This document shows, piece by piece, positions 55,245 through 64,000 of a DNA stretch of 64,000 nt. Every line of letters begins with the position of its first letter. The first letter of the stretch is position 1. Below the pieces are notes generated by a model, which was not told the DNA's origin, did not search any database, and was given only the letters and a program-made list of their open reading frames with translations. The DNA is from an uncultured Pirellulaceae bacterium. Its GTDB lineage: Bacteria; Planctomycetota; Planctomycetia; Pirellulales; Pirellulaceae. Position numbers and translations under genes: made by a program. The stretch is taken from assembly GCA_937944405.1 (NCBI GenBank), contig CALDYR010000003.1, forward strand, positions 26,633-90,632, read 5' to 3'.

Positions 55245-56864
55245 TTAAGGCTCGATGATTTCGCCGCCTTTGGGAAAGAAGAAGTCGTCTAATTCGTAAA
55301 AACCGTCGACGCTTATTTCGGATTGGCGCACGCTGAGGTAGCGCAAGTTCTCCAGTTTCAGCAGCGCGGGGATGGAATCGTCAGTAACACTTGTTTTCCC
55401 GAGATGCAGCCAAGTTAATTGCTTCATACTGGATAGCGCGCTGACGCCATCGTCTGTGACTTGCGTGTTGTCTAGATTCAAAGATTTCAACTTAGGCATG
55501 GTCGCGATGTGAACGATCGCGTCATCGCCGGTTTGCGTGCTCCATAAATTTAGCGTCTCTAGGCTTTTTATTTTCGCCAGTTCGGCAATTCCCGCGGCCG
55601 ACAGACCCGGGGAATTGGTTTCACTGAGGTCAATTTTCTTTAGCTTTTTCAAAGAGGCAAGGTGTCTGGCTCCTGCGTCAGAAAGCTTTGTGTCTCGCAA
55701 ATTCAAGGTTAACAGATTCGACATTTCGCCCAGCGTTTTCATCGCTTGGTCGCCGATGGCGGTGCGAAACAAATGTACCTCGCGTAACGACCGCAACGCC
55801 GATAGTTTCGCAATGCCTCCGTCGGTTACCGCAGTGTCGTTCAAACCAAGCACCTGCAGGTTTTTCATTTTCGCGACCGATTCCATCCCGGCATCGGTAA
55901 TTTGCCGCCCCCAGAGCTTAAGAAAGCTTAGTTGAGGGAGACCTTCAAGCGCTTTTAACGCGCCGTCGGAAATTTGATCATCGCTTAGATCGAGCGCCCT
56001 GAGTGTTTTCAAGTTGCCTAAAGCCATTACCGCTTCATTGCTGATACGGGTTTGGCTACAACGCATTTGTTCCAACACTGGGAATTCAGAGATCACTTTC
56101 ATCGCCGCGTCGCTGACACTGGCGCGGCCAAGACTGAGAAACGTCAACGCCGGCATTTTTTTCAATTGCTCCATGTCTGCTGCGGTGGGAGCCGATCGTT
56201 CAATGTCCAATCGCCGGAGGTATTGGAATTCAGACAACACCTGAAAGGTTTCGGCATCCGTTGCCGGCCCATTGAGTGCAAGGTGACCAATCGTTGGCAC
56301 TGTCGCCAGATCCTTGAGCAGTGCTTTGAAGTCTGTGGTTTCGGACAGGTCGACACTGGTGGGCGATCCGTCGTCCCCGACCTCCACATAGCCGCCGGCG
56401 GCCTTGATAGATGTCAAAAGGGCTTCAGTGCTGATCGCAGTTGAAGCCCTTTTCTTGTTTTCGGAAATTTTTTGATCGTCGGGGATCTTCGGTTTGAAGG
56501 GGGCCGGCCCTGTGATCAACTTCGACGCGTCATCGGCGTCATGCATCAAAGAAGATTCGCCCATGGATGGTTTACGGGATTGTGCGGGCGGCGCATCAAG
56601 ATTGACTTCGGGAGATCGCGTCGTTGGAGTGGTAATCGCAGGAGGGGAAATTTCTCTCAGCGCTGCTTTGAGTTCGGAAAGCTCTTGTTGAATCGCGCGA
56701 TTGGCAGATTCCGATTGATTGACCTTCGCCTCCATCTCACGAAGCTTTTTCTTCATGATCAAGGGTTCATAGTCCGTCGTTTCACAGCCAATGTTCAAAG
56801 GGATCGCCAACAAAGCGAAACTGGTGAAAAGGAAAATTGAAGGCTTGAGTGACAAATTTATCAT
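55245..56864 (-). CDS. Leucine-rich-repeat lipoprotein
   Basis: The signal sequence ends LNIGC, a lipoprotein cleavage site, so the product is probably membrane-anchored outside the cytoplasm. A coiled-coil-like stretch follows (KKLREMEAKVNQSESANRAIQQELSEL), then a Pro/Thr-rich linker. About a dozen LRR units of ~23-25 residues come next, of the pattern LKxLxxLxLxxTxVTDxGIAxL (e.g. MKNLQVLGLNDTAVTDGGIAKL). This is the cysteine-free bacterial LRR type common in planctomycetes, likely a protein-protein or surface-contact scaffold. Total 539 residues, single gene. Confidence 0.88.
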   Translation of the reverse strand: MINLSLKPSIFLFTSFALLAIPLNIGCETTDYEPLIMKKKLREMEAKVNQSESANRAIQQELSELKAALREISPPAITTPTTRSPEVNLDAPPAQSRKPSMGESSLMHDADDASKLITGPAPFKPKIPDDQKISENKKRASTAISTEALLTSIKAAGGYVEVGDDGSPTSVDLSETTDFKALLKDLATVPTIGHLALNGPATDAETFQVLSEFQYLRRLDIERSAPTAADMEQLKKMPALTFLSLGRASVSDAAMKVISEFPVLEQMRCSQTRISNEAVMALGNLKTLRALDLSDDQISDGALKALEGLPQLSFLKLWGRQITDAGMESVAKMKNLQVLGLNDTAVTDGGIAKLSALRSLREVHLFRTAIGDQAMKTLGEMSNLLTLNLRDTKLSDAGARHLASLKKLKKIDLSETNSPGLSAAGIAELAKIKSLETLNLWSTQTGDDAIVHIATMPKLKSLNLDNTQVTDDGVSALSSMKQLTWLHLGKTSVTDDSIPALLKLENLRYLSVRQSEISVDGFYELDDFFFPKGGEIIEP

Positions 56865-57470
56865 GGCTCAGTGGGGATCTCAAAGAGAAATTTTCCGTGT
56901 GAGTTTGAGGCAAAGCGACGATTATTTATAACCTGCCCCGATTCGCTTGAAAAGCATTCGAGGCTTTAAGATTCTGATTACTTGGCCGCTGCTGACGAGG
57001 GTGGAACCTAAGGCGGAAGCTGCGTTTAAAGAGAGCCTTGGGTTCGAACGAAACTGATGGTCGACGTGTGATTGGCCAGAATTTCCGGCGGAAAAGAATT
57101 GCGTCCAATCGCCTTCGACCTCCAATATCGTGGATCCATCAAATCCCCAGTGGTTTGTCAGCATTGGATTTCAGCGTGGACGGGTTTTAGCTTGGATCGC
57201 GCGTCGTCGATTTTCATTTGGCAGCCGACTCCTCTTTGCGTTTTAATGACGTCAACAGTCCAGTCTCCGATGGTTTGCGGAAATACGAGCGCCATCAAGA
57301 AGCTTTTCCGCCCCCGCAGTTGCTGATTGTTTGGCTCTTCCCGGAACTTTGTGGCATCGCGTGCGGCCCAAGCCTGCCTTTTCCAGTGAATGTAGTGGGA
57401 TTCGCCCGGATCCCCACAAAGACAGCGTCGGAAGTTCTGGCAAATCCTACTACGATTCCGAAGCTTGCCA
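56865..57470. other. Non-coding stretch with decayed remains
   Basis: Overlapping short ORFs on both strands (56922-57443) have no recognisable domain and are probably relics adjoining the IS630 fragment. Confidence 0.4.
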
Positions 57471-57731
57471 CTAAATCATGGGAAGCGCTGATTGTTTAGG
57501 GTTTATAGTTTGACCAAAACCGCGTTCAACAAACCGTTGCCTGACATTCCCTACCGTCTTGGTGCGGCAGCCAAAAGTATCTACGATGCTGGCGTCTGTC
57601 CAACCGGGCCCATCGGCATCAGCTTTGAGCAACATTTGTGCGCGACGGAAATTCTGACCTGTCCCTTTGAGTTTGCGGATAACATCGTTACAAATCGCGC
57701 CCTCCGAACCCTTCAATCGGACGACAGACAC
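57471..57731 (-). pseudogene. IS630-family transposase N-terminal fragment
   Basis: The 86-residue frame includes RAQMLLKADADGPGWTDASIV, DTFGCRTKTVGNVRQRFVERGF, the helix-turn-helix region of IS630 transposases. The DDE catalytic domain is missing, since the frame stops soon after. It is a decayed IS. Confidence 0.75.
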
Positions 57732-57883
57732 ACTTTTTCTTGCTCATTGGGCACCTTCCATAGCTCAGGGATGAATTCACCAATTAGCTAACACTTTGAA
57801 GTTCCGATCAAACAATATCTTTGACTGGCAAACCAATAGCAGCGTTTAAACGTACCGGCCGTCACGTGCCGCACCCAGTCCCC

Positions 57884-58234
57884 CTAGGGCAGCGCATCGG
57901 GCGGAAATGTATGAGATCCGTTTTCCAGCATTGAAAGTAATTTTTCCGAGACCACGTCGCTGTTTTTTAAGGGGCGGTAAAGGTGCGGGAAAAGTTGATC
58001 GTTGCGAGATTTCTCCCATTTTAAATCGTCTTGCATGTCTTCGGTGGAAACAGAAAGCAAAAGCAAATTGTCTTGGCCGACAAAATGCTTTGCTACCGTT
58101 TCTACCACTTGTTCAGCAGTCGAAAGATGAATGTATCCATCCACCAGATCGATCGCTGCGCCGACAAATTCACCACGTACTTTAGCCGCGTCCCAGATTT
58201 CTTTGTCGACGACTTTGTAGATTGTGGTGTGCAT
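57884..58234 (-). CDS. DUF952 family protein
   Basis: The 116-residue protein matches DUF952: IYKVVDKEIWDAA, GEFVGAAIDLVDGYIHLSTAEQV and LFPHLYRPL. Members are small cytoplasmic proteins of uncertain biochemical role. It lies 48 bp downstream of thiC on the same strand and may be co-transcribed. Confidence 0.88.
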   Translation of the reverse strand: MHTTIYKVVDKEIWDAAKVRGEFVGAAIDLVDGYIHLSTAEQVVETVAKHFVGQDNLLLLSVSTEDMQDDLKWEKSRNDQLFPHLYRPLKNSDVVSEKLLSMLENGSHTFPPDALP

Positions 58235-58282
58235 GTCGGTTCGGAGGTCAGTTCAACGTGAAATTCTTAAACAGGCAATAGC

Positions 58283-59614
<1,332 letters not shown>

Positions 59615-60119
59615 TCAAAATCCTCTTAAGTTCGTAGATTCCCGATGCGGGAAGAAATAGGCCGCCGGGAGTTACTGTCCGTTGACCGCTTTGTAGATGT
59701 ACGGCGTCGTTGCGACGCTGTTCTCTGAGTCCGGATTTTACCCAAAAAGCTAACTTTCGACATTCCCCCATTTAGTTTTCTGACACTAAATTACGGCCCT
59801 TTAGGTAAGTTTAGCTTGCCTCGTGGCTTCCCAGACTTGGGCTCGACGTGAGTCGAGGGGGAGGTTGTGCTGGCAGTATTTTACCGTCGATACGCGCGTT
59901 TGTTGATTTGGCACGGGAGTTGTCGGTCCTCGCGTTTACAATGGTAGGGTTGTGCAAGTCATCGTGGTATTTATTCAGAAAACCGACTTCCTTGCCGACC
60001 TAAAGTGATCTGCCACCGGTTATTAACAAACCGCAAATTGATCGATTAAATTGGGGTGTACGGCCACCGCGTCGCATAAAAACACCGACGTTTCCTTTCC
60101 ATAGATTTCCGAGAAGTCG
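59615..60119. other. 505-bp divergent intergenic region (thiC / TlpA-like gene)
   Basis: Contains a small palindrome CTCGAC-gtga-GTCGAG (59842-59857) next to a CCCA/TGGG hairpin. It could be a regulatory element for either gene. No riboswitch consensus was recognised. Confidence 0.4.
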
Positions 60120-61229
60120 ATGAGCAAATTGAGAAGACCGTTATTTTTCGCGATCGTCGCATGTGCGACACTTTTGCAAACCGGTTTTAATTCGGTATCC
60201 AATTCGGTATCCGCACAAACGTTAGCTGTCGGTTCCAAAGCTCCGGCACTGGATATCGCACACTGGATCAGTGACGGCCACGGCGAATTTCCTCATGTCT
60301 CCGAATTCGTGCCCGGCAAGATATACGTTGTTGAGTTTTGGGCGACATGGTGTAGCCCGTGCATACGGGCGATGCCACACTTGGCTGAACTTCAAGAAAG
60401 GTACGCTGATAAGATTCAGTTCATCAGTGTCACCAACGAAAGTTTGACAGAAGTTTCGGCGTTGTTGGCCGAAGACTATCCTGGCATCGGCAAAACTTTC
60501 GGCGAATTGACCAGTGCCTATTGTTTGACCGCCGACCCCGACGGATCAACACAGCGGCAGTATATGGAAGCGGCTCAAGTTTCCGGTATACCAACCGCGT
60601 TTGTGGTTGGCCCAACAGGAGAAATTGAAGCCATTGGCCATCCCGTTAGCCTGGGCAGCACCCTAGAAAAAATGGCCAATGGATCTTGGGACAGAGACGC
60701 TTACTACGCCGCTAAAAAGAAGAAAGAGGAACTCGTCAAAGCAATCGAAGCGGCCATCGACGACCAAGACATTCAAAAAGCGTTTGAACGGTCGCTGGAA
60801 TTAGACGCCATTACCGAGCCCAACGATTTGTTGAAAATCAAATTTATGCAAACTCAGTTAGCGATCCGCATAGGGGATAAACAGGCTCAGCAATTTTTTA
60901 TCGACACGGCAAATCACTACAAAGACCAAGACTCAACGATCGCCGCGATGGCATGGATGATTGTCCAGATGAAATATGAGGGCGAGGATCCCGCTCCGGC
61001 GATGATCGCAACAGCCGAGAAATGCTTAAAACAGCAAATCGAAAAATTGCAGCCAGAAAATGAAGATCGGCGGATGATGAAAGGAGCCGTTATGGATATT
61101 CTTTCCCATATTTACTATGTGCAGGGCCGCCTTGATGACGCGATCGCCAACCAGCAGGCCGCCGTGAAACTCAACAACGACGCCGATTTGAGCGACTTCT
61201 TGAAGAAGCTGTTGGAAGAGAAGAAATAG
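60120..61229 (+). CDS. TlpA-like periplasmic thioredoxin with helical C-terminal domain
   Basis: A signal peptide (residues 1-~32) contains a duplicated FNSVSNSVS caused by a 12-bp tandem repeat at 60189-60212. The thioredoxin/TlpA domain carries the active site WATWCSPC and the cis-Pro segment SGIPTAFVV, and probably reduces or isomerises periplasmic disulfides. The C-terminal ~170 residues are helical, TPR-like (AIANQQAAVKLNND), lysine-rich at the end, and may bind partner proteins. Total 369 residues. Confidence 0.88.
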   Translation: MSKLRRPLFFAIVACATLLQTGFNSVSNSVSAQTLAVGSKAPALDIAHWISDGHGEFPHVSEFVPGKIYVVEFWATWCSPCIRAMPHLAELQERYADKIQFISVTNESLTEVSALLAEDYPGIGKTFGELTSAYCLTADPDGSTQRQYMEAAQVSGIPTAFVVGPTGEIEAIGHPVSLGSTLEKMANGSWDRDAYYAAKKKKEELVKAIEAAIDDQDIQKAFERSLELDAITEPNDLLKIKFMQTQLAIRIGDKQAQQFFIDTANHYKDQDSTIAAMAWMIVQMKYEGEDPAPAMIATAEKCLKQQIEKLQPENEDRRMMKGAVMDILSHIYYVQGRLDDAIANQQAAVKLNNDADLSDFLKKLLEEKK

Positions 61230-61372
61230 TATCGCCACGCAATTTAACGCCAGTCAGTTTGTTTCAAGTTACAACTTTAAAAGCAACAATTCATTGGCCT
61301 CCCGCTTATTGAACTGCCGTTTGGGGGAAACTGAACTATCGGGCCCGGCTTTGTAGAAGTTCTGACTTGGGA

Positions 61373-62839
61373 CTACCGATGTTCGGGGACGCCCAACAGG
61401 CCCGGGTCATCGGTTTGCGGACCGGTGATTTCCGGTATCTCCCGCCAATCGAACCAACGATCCAACAGGATTTTCTGGCTGTTATAGGGAACAAAGACGC
61501 GGCCGTTAAGATTGTACAGTGATCCCATCCACAACTGTGATGTGTCTGCGATTCTATTTTCAGCGTCGAACTTTATGTCGAATTGGATTGCATAATGAGC
61601 TTTTGGTTTGGAAGTGTTTTGAACGACGAACACCTTGCCTGTTGCTTTTGGGGGATCATTGGAACGGTCGATTGGATACCGGCACCGCCACCATTGATCT
61701 TGATGAATCGTTCTCATTGGCAAGACACCTTCGACCATCGGGCGGCCTTGTAAACCGTCGCCAAGCCGAAAATTATCCGACAGCCCAATCACGGACATGA
61801 TGTGGTCGGTAAAAAGTGCGCTTGTCGTGTTGGCTGATCGTTTGATTTCAAAATCAATAAATAGATCGCCGGTTACTAAATCGCCCCATTTTAAGCGATT
61901 CCCCCCCACATCGGTCAGCCAAACTTCCAACTGAGCCGTTCGATAAAAACCACCGTTAAACAAACGCGGGTCACGTTCATCATTGCCGCGATAATAGACA
62001 CCGCCTAAACGAGGTGGATGCAGAGGGTGAGGCGGTGAAAGTGAACTTGAGCGTTGCGGCGGACCGGTATAGGTCAGCAATTCGGCGTTGAGCGCTGTGA
62101 TTTTCTCCACGGCGTCTTTATGTTTTGCATCGTAATGAATGTAAGTGGCGATGCAAAAGAAAAATAAAACCACAATCGCAACGGTTTTCATCCGGTTTAA
62201 CCGGCGCGACCAAGCCGGCAGCAGTATGGCGGATTGAGATTGGGCACGCGATTTTTCATAGGCTTCCGATCTGCGAAAGCCCCAAAACATCATCAGCGCT
62301 GTCACGAAAGAAACGATCGAAAGATAGAACAGGCCGCGGAAACCACGGTGTTTCATACGCCCCTCAAACCAAACAAGACCATCGGCGAGCGTCTGCCACG
62401 TGTTGGTTTGCTGCCGTTGTGGGGAAAGGCATTTCGACGCACCAACGCCGTCCGGCCAAGGAGCTCCTGCTTCGACCCACGCGGTTAGTGCTGCGATTTG
62501 AGTACCCTTTAGCGGCGGGCCCTGTTTGGGCATTCGAAAACCTGCCTCGGTCGAATTGATGCGGGCGACCAGTGCGCTGTCGCTGGATGGTGATCCTAAG
62601 ATCGCGCGCCCCGTGTGCCCACCTTTTTCGACGCCCGCACGACCGGCATCGAATCTCAGGTTGCCTTCGGCCCGGTCCGCATTGTGGCAACTGATACAGC
62701 GGTCCTGTAAAATCGGCCAGATATCAGTGGCAAAATTAACTCCGCCCGTTTCCTGAGCCCCAAGGTAAGGGCATTCCAGAAAAGATATCGCGACCGCAGA
62801 CGATACGACAACGCAAAAACTAATTGTGGAAAAGTTCAT
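61373..62839 (-). CDS. Planctomycete-type cytochrome (PSCyt1) membrane protein
   Basis: After a signal peptide, residues ~38-130 form the PSCyt1 c-type haem domain (WPILQDRCISCHNADRAEGNLRFD, FRMPKQGPPL, TAWVEAGAPWP). Two hydrophobic segments follow (GLFYLSIVSFVTALMMFWGF, TVAIVVLFFFCIATYI), then a ~240-residue beta-rich domain with no family I recognise (VYYRGNDERDPRLFNGG, WLTDVGGNRLKWGDL). PSCyt1 proteins are typical of this phylum and usually occur with polysaccharide-catabolic or surface functions. Here the gene is alone. Confidence 0.85.
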   Translation of the reverse strand: MNFSTISFCVVVSSAVAISFLECPYLGAQETGGVNFATDIWPILQDRCISCHNADRAEGNLRFDAGRAGVEKGGHTGRAILGSPSSDSALVARINSTEAGFRMPKQGPPLKGTQIAALTAWVEAGAPWPDGVGASKCLSPQRQQTNTWQTLADGLVWFEGRMKHRGFRGLFYLSIVSFVTALMMFWGFRRSEAYEKSRAQSQSAILLPAWSRRLNRMKTVAIVVLFFFCIATYIHYDAKHKDAVEKITALNAELLTYTGPPQRSSSLSPPHPLHPPRLGGVYYRGNDERDPRLFNGGFYRTAQLEVWLTDVGGNRLKWGDLVTGDLFIDFEIKRSANTTSALFTDHIMSVIGLSDNFRLGDGLQGRPMVEGVLPMRTIHQDQWWRCRYPIDRSNDPPKATGKVFVVQNTSKPKAHYAIQFDIKFDAENRIADTSQLWMGSLYNLNGRVFVPYNSQKILLDRWFDWREIPEITGPQTDDPGLLGVPEHR

Positions 62840-63041
62840 CCCCCAAGTTTAGCGTTTCTGCGCTGAGGTTGCGATTGCTGCTGCAGGAGGAGGCGAAACA
62901 ATCGCTGGTTTGAGCCGCCCCGTGGATGAAATGATAAAATGGATTGAGTGGCTCCGCCAATCTCAAGTTTTCTCCGCCTGTCGCAGGTCTACGTTCGCGG
63001 GGGGAACTTACAACGTGGGAAATCAAAAATAAAGTGGATGA

Positions 63042-64000
63042 TTAAACGTTGGCGGGCTGGTGTTTGGATTCGCAGAAGGCCAACGTATCATCGAGAGACA
63101 TGAGGTTTTTGCGGAAAGCGGGATCTTTGCGATACCAAGCCGCGATCATCAATTGCAAATTCATTTCCATCACATTGGCCGGGGGTGTGACTATTTCATT
63201 GGCAAGTTTCATTAGATTTTGCTTTGCCATTGCGGCCTGTTTGACCGTACGTGGTTGAGGAAGCGACCCCACCATTTGCCCGCTTTTGAGGACCAGCCAA
63301 ATGGCTTGCCGGCCAAACCCGTCCACCGGCACGACCCCGTTAAGTTTCTCGCGTGATTCTTCCAGCGCCGACATTCGCAACGCCAGCCAAGAAAGGTGTT
63401 TCCAGCGATCACGCAACAGAGTTGCTTTTTCGAAATGTTGTCGTGCCCCGGCGTCCAGCATCTGTTGTTCAAGTTGGATGAGGGCCGAAACGTCTTTTAA
63501 CCTAAGGAAATCAATGGCGTTGGCCACTTGGTTTAGGTATTTTTCTTTGCTACACCGTCCGGCGCAGGGGCCGGGACAACTGCCAAGTTCAAAACGAATG
63601 CATCCGGCCGCAGGCACATTGTCGAAAAGCTGACGTTGGTTGCTAAATTGAAATTTCGTTCGGTCGGGACAGTCGCGAAGCCCGAACGTAAGATTGATCG
63701 CTTCGACGGCGGCCTTTAGGCGGCTCGTTCCAGCGATCGGGCCAATCGCCCATTGACTGCGCTGGGTTAAATGCAGGGCCACGTAGGCGCGCGGTGCGGT
63801 GCTACCCCCGATGCAAATGTAGGCAGGTTGTCGGCGATGGGGTTGGCCCTGTTTATTGAAGTCCGGACGCCAGCGATTGATCAACTCTTGTTCACGAATC
63901 AGCGCTAAAAGTTCATGCGAAACGGGTTCCCAGACCAAGCGTTGGCTGTGGCGGACGATACGTCCCATTTTGGGATCCGATGGCGTTTTGGCGAAATAGG
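63042..64000 (-). CDS. UvrC-like nuclease, N-terminus outside window
   Basis: The frame is open past the ORF-track Met at 63968 to the window edge (YFAKTPSDPKMGRIVRHSQRL), so the true start lies beyond it. The visible part is the end of a GIY-YIG domain (WEPVSHELLALIREQELINRWRPDFN) and the UvrC middle part, with a Cys-rich DCPDRTKF...GCIRFELGSCPGPCAGRC segment and UVR-like helix (ARQHFEKATLLRDRWKHL). The C-terminal RNase H-like nuclease and HhH domains of full UvrC are absent, so it resembles UvrC/Cho-type GIY-YIG proteins rather than complete UvrC. Confidence 0.85.
   Translation of the reverse strand, partial: YFAKTPSDPKMGRIVRHSQRLVWEPVSHELLALIREQELINRWRPDFNKQGQPHRRQPAYICIGGSTAPRAYVALHLTQRSQWAIGPIAGTSRLKAAVEAINLTFGLRDCPDRTKFQFSNQRQLFDNVPAAGCIRFELGSCPGPCAGRCSKEKYLNQVANAIDFLRLKDVSALIQLEQQMLDAGARQHFEKATLLRDRWKHLSWLALRMSALEESREKLNGVVPVDGFGRQAIWLVLKSGQMVGSLPQPRTVKQAAMAKQNLMKLANEIVTPPANVMEMNLQLMIAAWYRKDPAFRKNLMSLDDTLAFCESKHQPANV

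Noticed and set aside
59615-59960. Possible TPP riboswitch upstream of thiC
   Set aside because: The conserved CTGAGA / ACCC...GAACCTGATCTGG blocks are missing on the minus strand.

Overview
This window looks like chromosomal DNA from a planctomycete, most likely a Pirellulaceae (Rhodopirellula-like) bacterium. The pointers are a DUF1559 pilin-like protein, a DUF1080 protein, a Planctomycete-type cytochrome (PSCyt1), an FGly-type sulfatase, a PEP-CTERM protein, a zinc-ribbon/STN membrane protein, a kinase-like protein of the planctomycete architecture, and an unusually long SecA. Base composition looks close to even. No rRNA or tRNA gene and no CRISPR array was seen.

Layout. 1-5.8 kb: a class III cyclase cut by the left edge, a small membrane protein, a RegB/RegA-like redox two-component pair, gluconokinase and an orphan NusG-paralogue. 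6-12.5 kb: housekeeping genes on the minus strand (metK, waaA, secA). 12.9-18.8 kb: a PhnP-like hydrolase and a four-gene minus-strand operon (DUF3365 haem lipoprotein, single-domain globin, flavoprotein with BFD-type cluster and haem-b-like membrane tail, undecahaem cytochrome). 19-26 kb: sulfotransferase, a DUF1559 gene broken by two in-frame TGA codons, a SNF2 helicase with a small partner, a short conserved protein and a DUF1080 protein. 26.2-31.5 kb: DUF2760 plus two Hsp70-like ATPases, the second fused to DUF3731.

31.5-45 kb is gene-sparse and accessory in character. It holds secreted proteins (unknown, PEP-CTERM, sulfatase, a 1243-residue G8/beta-helix protein) separated by long non-coding stretches with degenerate repeats. 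It ends in an IS903-like element with a decayed transposase. 45-57 kb: a membrane MutS-like ATPase, glutamate dehydrogenase, a two-gene unit made of a degenerate membrane kinase and a zinc-ribbon/STN protein, an IS1380 relic, an LRR lipoprotein and an IS630 fragment. 57.9-64 kb: DUF952, thiC, a TlpA-like thioredoxin, a PSCyt1 membrane protein and a UvrC-like nuclease cut by the right edge.

The most distinctive items are the globin/flavoprotein/multihaem operon with a palindrome upstream, the pseudokinase plus zinc-ribbon/STN pair, the SecA whose scaffold-type segment is repeated about four times, the G8 domain split by two copies of a ~100-residue repeat, and the Hsp70/DUF2760/Hsp70-DUF3731 cluster. 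All assignments come from reading motifs by eye. No database search was run.
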